A stretch of 64,000 nt of DNA from positions 1 through 64,000 of the forward strand of contig NZ_BLAF01000026.1 of NCBI RefSeq assembly GCF_009687885.1, written 5' to 3'. Position numbers and translations under genes: made by a program. This DNA comes from Acrocarpospora pleiomorpha (GTDB lineage: Bacteria; Actinomycetota; Actinomycetes; Streptosporangiales; Streptosporangiaceae). Each line of letters starts with the position of its first letter. Position 1 is the first letter of the stretch. Shown here one piece after another: positions 32,535-39,512 of the stretch. The notes below the pieces were generated by a model, which saw nothing but the letters and a program-made list of their open reading frames with translations, was not told the DNA's origin and searched no databases.

Positions 32535-33875
32535 TTAGGACTCCGATGCGATGAAGACGTTCTTGGTCTCGGTGAACGCGGCGAGCGCGTCCGGGCCGAG
32601 TTCCCGGCCGAGGCCGGACTGCTTGAAGCCGCCGAACGGCGTCCAGTAGCGGACGCTGGAATGCGAGTTGACCGACAGATTCCCCGCCTCGACCGCCCGC
32701 GCCACCCGCAACGCCCGGCCCACATCCCTGGTCCAGATGGACCCGGACAACCCGTACGGCGTGTCGTTGGCGATCGCGATCGCGTCGGCTTCGTCCTGGA
32801 ATGGCACCACCGACACGACCGGCCCGAAAACCTCCTCGCGGAAGGCCCGATCCTCGTCCCCGGTCAGCACGGTGGCCGGGAACCAGAAACCGGGTCCCGC
32901 TGGGCATTCTCCCTGGAAGTACGGGCTCTCGACGAACGAGGCCACCCGCTCCCGATGCTCGGCACTGATCAACGGACCGAGCGCCGTGTCCGGATCGCGG
33001 GGATCTCCGACCTTCAATTCCCGTACGGCCACCGTCAACCGTTCCAGGAACTCGTGATAGACGGAACGCTCCACCAGAATCCTGGACCGAGCGCAGCAGT
33101 CCTGCCCGGAGTTGTCGAACACCGCCATCGGCGCGGAGGCCGCGGCCTTGGCCAGATCGGAATCGGCGAAGACGATGTTGGCGCTCTTCCCGCCCAGTTC
33201 GAGCGTGACGCGCTTGACCTGTCCCGCGGCCTTCGCGGCGATCTGCTTGCCGACCTCGGTGGACCCCGTGAAGACGATCTTCGCGACGCCGGGGTGGTCC
33301 ACCAGGCGGGTTCCCGCGACCTCCCCTGCGCCAGGCAGGACCTGGAGCACCCCCTCGGGGAAGCCTGCCGCCAGGGCCAGCTCGGCCAGCCGCAGCGCCG
33401 TCAGCGGAGTCCATTCGGCGGGTTTCACGATCACCGTGTTTCCCGCGGCGAGGGCCGGGGCGACCCCCCACATCATGATCACCATCGGGAAGTTCCACGG
33501 CACGATCACCCCGACCACGCCGAGCGGCTCCTGGAAGGTGATGTCGATCCCACCGGGGACGGGGATCTGCTTGCCGTGGTTACGCTCGGGCGCGCCCGCG
33601 TAGAAGTGCAGGACATCGCGGACGTTCCCGGCCTCCCACCGGGCGTTGCCGACGGTGTGGCCGGAGTTGGTGATCTCCAGCTGGGCGAGCTCCTCGGCGT
33701 GCTCCTCGACCTGGCGAGCGAAGGCGCGCAGCAACCGCGCCCGATCCCCGGGCGATATTTCGCGCCATGTCCGGAAAGCTGCACGGGCTCGTTCCACCGC
33801 GCGGTCGACCTCGGCGGCGTCGGCGAGCGCGATGTCGGCGATGACCTCTTCGGTGGCCGGGTTGACGATCTTCAC
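32535..33875 (-). CDS. Aldehyde dehydrogenase, gamma-glutamyl-aldehyde type by context
   Basis: Predicted 446 residues with a GTG start. The NAD-binding and catalytic motifs are VTLELGGKSANIVFAD (Glu) and NSGQDCCARSRILV (nucleophile Cys). VIVPWNFPMVIMMWG and the C-terminal FGGFKQSGLGRELG are normal. The N-terminus is slightly short for the superfamily. It is placed directly after the GlnA-like gene, as in streptomycete ethanolamine/polyamine clusters, so it likely oxidises a gamma-glutamylated aldehyde. Its start overlaps the stop of the 30-residue micro-gene at 33872-33964. Confidence 0.92.
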   Translation of the reverse strand: MKIVNPATEEVIADIALADAAEVDRAVERARAAFRTWREISPGDRARLLRAFARQVEEHAEELAQLEITNSGHTVGNARWEAGNVRDVLHFYAGAPERNHGKQIPVPGGIDITFQEPLGVVGVIVPWNFPMVIMMWGVAPALAAGNTVIVKPAEWTPLTALRLAELALAAGFPEGVLQVLPGAGEVAGTRLVDHPGVAKIVFTGSTEVGKQIAAKAAGQVKRVTLELGGKSANIVFADSDLAKAAASAPMAVFDNSGQDCCARSRILVERSVYHEFLERLTVAVRELKVGDPRDPDTALGPLISAEHRERVASFVESPYFQGECPAGPGFWFPATVLTGDEDRAFREEVFGPVVSVVPFQDEADAIAIANDTPYGLSGSIWTRDVGRALRVARAVEAGNLSVNSHSSVRYWTPFGGFKQSGLGRELGPDALAAFTETKNVFIASES

Positions 33876-33964
33876 GGCTGCTCGAACCCCCGGAACGTCT
33901 CCCAGTCGGTGACGGCCGTGTCGGAGGCGGCCGACTCTCGCTTGGCGTTTTTAGCGATCTTCAC
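33872..33964 (-). CDS. Micro-gene from a duplicated glnA/aldehyde-dehydrogenase junction
   Basis: Predicted 30 residues. Its GTG (33964) overlaps the GlnA stop as GTGA, and its TGA overlaps the aldehyde dehydrogenase GTG, again as GTGA. The first residues MKIAKNAKRES copy the start signal of the dehydrogenase gene (GTGAAGATCG). The last part, AVTDWETFRGFE, copies the GlnA C-terminus AVTDWEMFRGFE in the same frame. The repeat offset is 89 bp. It is therefore a tandem duplication that kept translational coupling. Whether a stable peptide is made is unknown. Confidence 0.6.
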   Translation of the reverse strand: MKIAKNAKRESAASDTAVTDWETFRGFEQP

Positions 33965-35307
33965 AGTCGTTCGAACCCCCGGAACATCTCCCAGTCCGTG
34001 ACGGCCGCGTCGAAGGCGGCCAGTTCCACCTTGGCGTAGTTGGCGTAATGGTCTACGACATCCTGCCCGAAGGCGGTGGTGGCCAGCGTGGACCCCGCGA
34101 ACAGGTCGAGCGCGTCACGCAGCGTTGCCGGGACGGTCTCCGCGTCGGAAATATAGGCATTTCCGCCGTAGGGGTCCTCCAGCGGGAGCTCGTTCTCGAT
34201 GCCGTACAGACCGGCCGCGATCAGCGCGGACACCGCGAGGTAAGGGTTCACGTCGCCGCCGGGCACCCGGTTCTCGATCCGGAGCCCGTGACCGTGGCCG
34301 ACCAGGCGGAGCGAGCAGGTGCGGTTGTCGATGCCCCATTTGACGGCGGTCGGGGCGAAGGAGCCGGGGACATACCGCTTATATGAGTTGATGTTGGGCG
34401 CGTAGAGGAGGGTGAGCTCCCGCATCGCGGCCAGCTGCCCGGCGATGAAGTGCTGCCCGATCTTGGACAGGCCATAGGGTTCGGATCCGGCCATCACCGG
34501 GGTCCCGTTCGCGTCCCTCAGCGATATGTGGATATGGCAGGAATTGCCTTCGCGCTGGTTCGGCTTGGCCATGAAGGTCAGCGACATGCCCTCCTGGGCC
34601 GCGATCTCCTTCGCGCCGTTCTTGTAGATCGAGTGGTTGTCGCAGGTGGCGAGTGCATCGGTATACCGGAACGCGATCTCATGCTGCCCCAGGTTGCACT
34701 CGCCCTTGGCCGACTCCACGTACAGCCCCGCGCCCTCCATGCCCAGCCGGATCCGCCGCAGCAGCGGCTCCACCCGGGAGGTGCCGAGCAGCGAATAATC
34801 CACGTTGTAGAGGTTCGTGGGCGTCAGATCGCGGTACGCGTTCCGCCACGCCTCCTCGTAACTGTCGGCGTACACGCAGAATTCCAACTCGGTCCCCACA
34901 AACGCCCCCCAGCCGCGCTCGCCCAGCCGGGCCAGCTGGCGGCGCAGGATCTGCCGGGGCGAGGCCGTGACGTCGGAGCCGTCCTCCCAGACCAGGTCGG
35001 CCAGGAGCAGCGCCGTACCCTCCTGCCAGGGGACCCGGCGCAGCGTGGCCATGTCGGGCTTGAAGACGAAGTCACCGTAACCACGATCCCAGGACGACAT
35101 CGCGTAGCCGCTGACGGTGTTCATCTCCACGTCCACCGCGAGCAGGTAGTTGCAGCCCTCGGCCGAGTGGTGGAGCACCTCGTCCAGGAAGTAGCGCGCC
35201 GACAGCCGTTTGCCCTGCAGGCGGCCCTGCATGTCGGTGAACCCCAGCAGCACGGTGTCGATCTTGCCTGCCTCGGCCTCAACTCGAAGCTGCTCCACAG
35301 TCAGCAC
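33961..35307 (-). CDS. Glutamine synthetase-like gamma-glutamyl-amine synthetase (GlnA4-like)
   Basis: Predicted 448 residues. The GS fold is clear: TDMQGRLQGKRL at the start, GTELEFCVY, ESAKGECNLGQHEIAFRY (metal site), HIHISL and a nucleotide-binding NRTCSLRLVGHG...NRVPGGDVNPY. The residues differ from true glutamine synthetase in the way seen in PuuA/GlnA3/GlnA4 enzymes, which join glutamate to polyamines or ethanolamine. The order regulator, glnA-like, aldehyde dehydrogenase, SDR, amidotransferase matches the reported Streptomyces ethanolamine cluster, so that substrate is favoured by inference. It is divergent from the FadR-type gene. Confidence 0.88.
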   Translation of the reverse strand: MLTVEQLRVEAEAGKIDTVLLGFTDMQGRLQGKRLSARYFLDEVLHHSAEGCNYLLAVDVEMNTVSGYAMSSWDRGYGDFVFKPDMATLRRVPWQEGTALLLADLVWEDGSDVTASPRQILRRQLARLGERGWGAFVGTELEFCVYADSYEEAWRNAYRDLTPTNLYNVDYSLLGTSRVEPLLRRIRLGMEGAGLYVESAKGECNLGQHEIAFRYTDALATCDNHSIYKNGAKEIAAQEGMSLTFMAKPNQREGNSCHIHISLRDANGTPVMAGSEPYGLSKIGQHFIAGQLAAMRELTLLYAPNINSYKRYVPGSFAPTAVKWGIDNRTCSLRLVGHGHGLRIENRVPGGDVNPYLAVSALIAAGLYGIENELPLEDPYGGNAYISDAETVPATLRDALDLFAGSTLATTAFGQDVVDHYANYAKVELAAFDAAVTDWEMFRGFERL

Positions 35308-35326
35308 GCGCGAGTCCCTTCTAAAA

Positions 35327-35340
35327 GTCTGGAATCAGAC
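35327..35340. promoter_or_regulatory. Candidate GntR/FadR operator GTCTG-GAAT-CAGAC
   Basis: A perfect 5-bp inverted repeat with a 4-base centre lies 20 bp upstream of the GlnA-like start and between the divergent genes. This is the expected position and form for a FadR-subfamily regulator. Confidence 0.5.
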
Positions 35341-35421
35341 CAATGGAGGCATGCAAGCACCAGGCCTGTCAGCTCGTCAACAGCGGATTGGGCTAATCTT
35401 GGGCCATTTGGAGGGCGGTGC

Positions 35422-36147
35422 ATGATGACGGAATCCCCACTTGTTTCGTTGCTCCGTCCGGTCCGCTCGGGGAACGCGTTCGAGGAGACCGTCGAGCGGC
35501 TGCTCCAGGCGATCAAACTCGGCGTTGTCGCCCACGGCGCGAAAATGCCCCCGGAACGGGAACTCGCCGCCCAACTCGGCATCAGCCGCGTCACCCTCCG
35601 TGAAGCCCTCCGCGCCCTGCAGGAATCCGGATATCTGGATGTACGCCGGGGACGTTACGGTGGCGCCTTCGTCGTCTACCAGCCACCCGACCCGCGCCAC
35701 GGCGACCTGCGCCGGGCCGTCAACGAGATGGGCCCCAGCGAACTCGACGACGCGCTCACCTTCCGGATGGCCGTCGAATGCGGCGCCGCCCAGGTCCTCG
35801 CCGACCGCGACCTCACCCCCACCCAGATCGCCACCCTCCGCCGCAGGCTGTCCGATGTAAACGAGGCAGGCCCGTCCGACTACCGCCGCCTCGACACCGC
35901 CTTCCACCTGTGCATCGCCGAACTCACCGGCTCCCCCCTGCTCGCCGCCGCCTGCGCCGACGCACGCTTACGTGTGACCGACCTGCTGAACGCCATCCCC
36001 ATCCTCAGCTTCAACATCCAGCACTCGGCCGACCAGCACGCCGCGATCGTCGAAGCCATCCTGAACCGCGACCCCGATCGCGCCCGCCAGGCCGTCGCCG
36101 AACACCTGGAGGGCACTGCCGCCCTGTTGAGGGGCTTCCTGGCATAG
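35422..36147 (+). CDS. FadR/GntR-family regulator of the amine-catabolic cluster
   Basis: Predicted 241 residues from ATG at 35422, chosen for GGAGG 7 bases upstream; the frame is open much further upstream only because it is antisense to the GlnA-like gene. The N-terminal winged HTH (MPPERELAAQLGISRVTLREAL) is followed by an all-helical FCD domain (about 90-235) with the metal-site residues in FRMAVECGAA and DTAFHLCIAE. It is divergent from the GlnA-like operon and is the likely regulator, responding to an amine or amino acid. Confidence 0.92.
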   Translation: MMTESPLVSLLRPVRSGNAFEETVERLLQAIKLGVVAHGAKMPPERELAAQLGISRVTLREALRALQESGYLDVRRGRYGGAFVVYQPPDPRHGDLRRAVNEMGPSELDDALTFRMAVECGAAQVLADRDLTPTQIATLRRRLSDVNEAGPSDYRRLDTAFHLCIAELTGSPLLAAACADARLRVTDLLNAIPILSFNIQHSADQHAAIVEAILNRDPDRARQAVAEHLEGTAALLRGFLA

Positions 36148-36190
36148 CCAAGCCAGTTCCCAACGTGGCTCGCCGACTTCCTGCGGAACG

Positions 36191-36234
36191 GACGGGGACG
36201 GGCGGAGCCCGGATAGAACAAGAGGGTGGGTGGG
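36191..36234 (-). repeat. Dispersed intergenic element, copy C
   Basis: Read on the minus strand it gives CCCACCCACCCTCTTGTTCT, then CGGGC-TCC-GCCCG and TCCCCG. It matches copies A and B in reverse orientation and lies 44 bases after the FadR-type gene. Confidence 0.7.
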
Positions 36235-36358
36235 AGATCTTCTCGTGACCGGGGGGCTTCCTGGCATAAGGAGGGCGGGTTGCTCGCCGTTTTCTGGCGC
36301 CGTTTTCGATGCGCTCTGGGAAGCCAAGGGCTGGGTACCATCGAAGATCGGGGCATTT

Positions 36359-37117
36359 ATGACTGAACTCTTCCAGCGCGGCATCGTCGATACGCAACGA
36401 TTGCCGCTCTTCGCGTTCTTCGTGGCGTTGATCGTGGCTTTCGTGTTCACGAGGATCAACGTGCGGTTGATCCGGGCGAAGAAGCGCTGGTGGTTCAAGA
36501 ACGTCAACGTGGGCGACATGCACATCCACCACGTGGTGTTCGGGGTGGTGCTGATGCTGCTCGGCGGGGTGGCCGGGCTGATCGTCTCGGGGGTCTCGGT
36601 CGGGTGGCACGCGGTCACGGCGGCGGTCTTCGGGGTCGGGTCCGCGCTGGTGCTGGATGAGTTCGCCCTGATCCTGCACCTGCGCGATGTCTACTGGGCC
36701 GAGGAGGGCCGCACCTCCGTGGATGCGGTGTTCGTGGCCATCGCGGTCACCGGCCTGCTCCTGCTCGGCCGCCGCCCACTCGACTGGACCGTCGCGAACG
36801 GGATCGGGGCGGGCGCGGGCTTTCTCGTCCTGAACCTGGTCTTCGCCGTGATCACCCTGCTCAAAGGCAAGATCTGGAGCGGCCTGGTCGGCCTGTTCAT
36901 TCCCGTCTTCTGTTATGTCGGCGCGGTACGGCTCGCGCGCCCCGGCTCGCCGTGGGCCCACTGGTTCTACACGGGCAACGACCGCAAGCTGGGCCGAGCC
37001 CTCCACCGCGAGGAGCGCTGGCGCCGCCCGGTGATTCGAGCGAAAATCGCCGTCCAGGAGTTCGTGTCAGGACGGCATGATCTCCCGCGTGAATGGCCCG
37101 TTGACCGAAAGCGTTAA
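36359..37117 (+). CDS. Uncharacterised polytopic membrane protein
   Basis: Predicted 252 residues from ATG at 36359 (the frame continues upstream without protein-like sequence). Six or seven membrane helices are seen. The polar motif NVGDMHIHHVVFG before helix 2, and DEFALILHLRDVYWAEEGRTSVD between helices, are conserved-looking and could bind a metal or lipid. I do not recognise the function. It stands alone, followed by a small CsbD-like gene. Confidence 0.75.
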   Translation: MTELFQRGIVDTQRLPLFAFFVALIVAFVFTRINVRLIRAKKRWWFKNVNVGDMHIHHVVFGVVLMLLGGVAGLIVSGVSVGWHAVTAAVFGVGSALVLDEFALILHLRDVYWAEEGRTSVDAVFVAIAVTGLLLLGRRPLDWTVANGIGAGAGFLVLNLVFAVITLLKGKIWSGLVGLFIPVFCYVGAVRLARPGSPWAHWFYTGNDRKLGRALHREERWRRPVIRAKIAVQEFVSGRHDLPREWPVDRKR

Positions 37118-37147
37118 CAGAGAGTCGTCTCGGGTAGTCGACTAGAC

Positions 37148-37336
37148 ATGGAACTCATCACGAAATTTCGGGAATTGAAGGCCATGGCCAAGCAGCGGCT
37201 TGGGGCTCGGACCGGGAACCGGAGGCTCGCGGCCGAAGGCCGTACCGAGACGGCGGAGGCACGGCTGCTCCGGACCAGGGACAAGATCAAGGCCACGGCT
37301 CGGAAGATCCGCAGGGAGTTTCGCTCCTCCCGGTGA
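37148..37336 (+). CDS. Small CsbD-like stress protein
   Basis: Predicted 62 residues, basic. The centre KQRLGARTGNRRLAAEGRTE matches the CsbD pattern (G-x-x-TGN-x-x-L-x-AEG). CsbD proteins are small helical proteins induced by general stress. The function is not known in detail. It lies 30 bases after the membrane protein gene. Confidence 0.65.
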   Translation: MELITKFRELKAMAKQRLGARTGNRRLAAEGRTETAEARLLRTRDKIKATARKIRREFRSSR

Positions 37337-37383
37337 CGTCAGGGTCGGGAGTCGCCTGCTGACCCCCTGAGGGATCCTGGGTC

Positions 37384-38064
37384 CTATTCGAAGGGGTCGA
37401 TGTCGGTTTCTTCGGCGATGCGCATCGACAGGTCCTCGTACCAGAGCAGGGTGAAACGCTTGACGCGGGCGATCTGCTCCGGGGGGAGGCCGTACTCGGC
37501 ATAGGCGTCCTCGTCGTAGACGAGGGCGGTCTCCAGCTCGAACGCCAGCCCCTGCTGGGTGAAACCCTCCTCGAAGTGCGCGCCCAGGCGTTCCAGGTCA
37601 TCGAAGGAATACCGCTCGCTGAGGGCCGCCGCGTCGATGAGATCCCGGGGGAGCGCCCGGTTCAGCACCGCCCCGACCTTCATGCCCGCGACGTCGTCCA
37701 GATCCGCCACCGGCCGGTCATCGATCAGCACCGGCGGCCGTTGCAGCGGAGCCTTGAGCACGTTGACCGGGCAGGACTGCTCCGGCACCACCGGATCCGA
37801 GACCTCCATCCTGGCCAGCAGCGGACTCCCCGGCCGCTGCTTCACCGCCAGACCATCCTCCCGCAGCACCTCGGCCACATGGTCGGCGATGTCCACCAGC
37901 GGCAACTCGCTGACCGTGACAAAGTCCAGCCCCCGACTCGGCCGCTCGACCAGACCATGCGCCCGCAGCGCGTACGCCCCAGCCAAGCGCAAGCCGTAAT
38001 TCGGGTCCACCTCACACACGGCGTCGAGAACCCGCTCGTAGAAGGGCGCCAGCCGCATCACCAC
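37384..38064 (-). CDS. AbiEii/AbiGii-type nucleotidyltransferase-like protein
   Basis: Predicted 226 residues (GTG at 38064 or ATG at 38058). RLAGAYALRAHGLVERPSRGLDFVTV corresponds to the G-x-A-L...R-x-S/T-x-D-x-D region of AbiEii-like (DUF1814) nucleotidyltransferases, and DDVAGMKVGAVLNRALPRDLIDAA to the following K-x-x-A-x-x-x-R-x-K-D-x-x-D segment. Some of the metal-binding acids appear weak (one Asp in GLDF). AbiEii proteins can be phage-defence toxins. No AbiEi antitoxin is adjacent, so this may be a housekeeping or orphan relative. Confidence 0.65.
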   Translation of the reverse strand: MVMRLAPFYERVLDAVCEVDPNYGLRLAGAYALRAHGLVERPSRGLDFVTVSELPLVDIADHVAEVLREDGLAVKQRPGSPLLARMEVSDPVVPEQSCPVNVLKAPLQRPPVLIDDRPVADLDDVAGMKVGAVLNRALPRDLIDAAALSERYSFDDLERLGAHFEEGFTQQGLAFELETALVYDEDAYAEYGLPPEQIARVKRFTLLWYEDLSMRIAEETDIDPFE

Positions 38065-38347
38065 AGGATCCGCGCGAACGCTCGAATCGTCATGATCGCA
38101 GTATGCCCGTCCTGATCAGGCCGTATCCAGCGGATCCCACGGCTTCGACCGGGAGCGCCCAAGAGAACGAGCGGTTCGCCGCCATCCGGCCCCGTTCACA
38201 CAGGCGGTTCTCGCCGTACCGGCGCCAAGAGAGCGACGGCGAACCAGGTCGTGGTACGTCCACGCATCTCGCCCTGAGATCCCCGGTTGCCGGCTAGACG
38301 AGTCATTCCGATGTGTGAATGAGCACGCTGGTTAGCCACTTTGGCGC
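38065..38347. other. Intergenic region
   Basis: No gene is seen. It has copy B of the GGCGCC-type dispersed element at 38186-38233. Confidence 0.5.
38186..38233 (+). repeat. Second dispersed element (GGCGCC type), copy B
   Basis: CCGGCCCCGTTCACACAGGC, then CTCGCCGTACCGGCGCCAAG. It aligns with the copies at 23637 and 50351. Confidence 0.6.
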
Positions 38348-38755
38348 TCAGTCGAGGATCGCGGTGGCTTCGATCTCGACGAGATGGTCGGGGACGTCCA
38401 GTGCGGCAACGCCCAGCAGCGTGGCCGGTGGGACCGGTGTGACCCCCAGCTTCGCGGCCGCTCGGGAGATCCCCTCCAGGAGTGTGGGCATCTTGTCGGG
38501 GGTCCAGTCGACGACGTAGACGGTCAGTTTCGCCACGTCGTGAAAGGAGCCGCCAGCCTCAGCGAGGGCGGTGCCGATGTTGAGGTAGCACTGCTCGACC
38601 TGCGCGGCGAGGTCGCCCTCACCGACCGTGATCCCCTCGGCATCCCAGGCGACCTGCCCGGCGATGAAGACCAGCTTCGACCCGGATGCGATCGAGACCT
38701 GCCGGTAAACATCGATCTTGGGCAACTCGCTGGGGTTTACCAGGGTGATGGCCAT
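38348..38755 (-). CDS. RidA-family deaminase/translation-inhibitor homologue
   Basis: Predicted 135 residues. The RidA/YjgF fold is recognisable: KLVFIAGQVAWDAEG, DLAAQVEQCYLNIGTALAEAG, KLTVYVVDW and PPATLLGVAALDVPDHLVEIEATA. The true RidA active-site Arg (in P-x-R-x-x-V) is replaced (PPATLLGV), so it may belong to an Rid subgroup without enamine deaminase activity. It is divergent from an HxlR-type regulator that probably controls it. Confidence 0.88.
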   Translation of the reverse strand: MAITLVNPSELPKIDVYRQVSIASGSKLVFIAGQVAWDAEGITVGEGDLAAQVEQCYLNIGTALAEAGGSFHDVAKLTVYVVDWTPDKMPTLLEGISRAAAKLGVTPVPPATLLGVAALDVPDHLVEIEATAILD

Positions 38756-38897
38756 GCTGCCTGCCTCCTTGTTATGAGGGCCCGAGGGCCCGCGTCCATC
38801 AGATCAAGACATTCTTGGTCTCTTGTGGTTACTCAGGAACCGTAGGAGAGTGGCCGCTGACATGGAAGAACGCACTTTTCAGTGACTGGGGAACCTG

Positions 38898-39281
38898 ATG
38901 GTGACCAAGCAGTTCAAGGGCGGCTCGGCCGACGAAGCGGACCTGAGGCGCGCGGACTCCCTGGCGCGGGAGATCTTCTCGGACGTAGCCAACAAGTGGG
39001 CGTTCCTGATCATCGAGATGCTCGGTGAACGCACCCTGCGCTTCAGCGAGCTGCGGAACGAGGTCGAGGGCATCAGTCACAAGATGCTCACCCAGAACCT
39101 GCGCATGCTGGAGCGCAACGGCCTGGTCGAGAGGACGGTGCACCCCACCGTGCCGCCGCGGGTCGAGTACACCCTCACCGAGCCGGGCCAAGCCCTGCGC
39201 GCAACGGTCGATGGAATGTGCGGCTGGACCCACCAGTACCTCGGTCACATCGAGGTCGCCCGCCACCGCTTCGACGCCTGA
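38898..39281 (+). CDS. HxlR-family transcriptional regulator
   Basis: Predicted 127 residues. The winged HTH shows the HxlR signature: DVANKWAFLIIEMLGERTLRFSELRNEVEGISHKMLTQNLRMLERNGLVER in order (given in part), then a wing with PPRVEYTLTEPG. Such proteins respond to aldehydes or redox signals. It is divergent from the RidA-like gene across 142 bases. Confidence 0.93.
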   Translation: MVTKQFKGGSADEADLRRADSLAREIFSDVANKWAFLIIEMLGERTLRFSELRNEVEGISHKMLTQNLRMLERNGLVERTVHPTVPPRVEYTLTEPGQALRATVDGMCGWTHQYLGHIEVARHRFDA

Positions 39282-39428
39282 CGGCTGGAGCGCGCGCACG
39301 CGCAGCCATGGGCCGGACCTCACCCGGGTGGTTCGTTGGGCCAGCCGACTCAAACGCGCTCGACCAGGTCAACCAGAGCCTCGACGCCGGCCGATGTGGT
39401 TGCTGTACTCGCTGATGTATGAAGATCC

Positions 39429-39463
39429 AAAAAGCCCATCGCGCTGATCGCGTTGGGCCTTTT
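39429..39463. terminator. Bidirectional intrinsic terminator
   Basis: AAAAAGCCCATCGCG-CTGAT-CGCGTTGGGCCTTTT forms a long stem with an A-run before and a T-run after, so it would work in both directions. It lies between the plus-strand HxlR gene and the end of the minus-strand transporter gene, next to a tRNA-like 3' fragment. Confidence 0.8.
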
Positions 39464-39467
39464 GACC

Positions 39468-39510
39468 CTGTGCGTCCGAGAGGACTCGAACTCTGACCGT
39501 CTGTTAGGTG
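39468..39510 (-). other. tRNA 3'-end-like fragment (possible attachment-site scar)
   Basis: The minus strand reads CTAACAGACGGTCAGAG, TTCGAGTCC, TCTCGGACGCACAGGG and then enters the terminator. TTCGAGTCC plus a following acceptor-like stretch and terminator is how actinobacterial tRNA genes end, but there is no 5' half and the T stem does not pair well. Confidence 0.35.
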
Positions 39511-39512
39511 TT

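Noticed and set aside
34450..35421. N-terminal extension of the FadR-type regulator
   Set aside because: The frame is open only because it is antisense to the GlnA-like gene. GGAGG and the FadR start support ATG at 35422.
39468..39510. A complete tRNA gene
   Set aside because: No acceptor 5' strand, D arm or anticodon arm can be folded, and the T stem has mismatches. Only a fragment is claimed.
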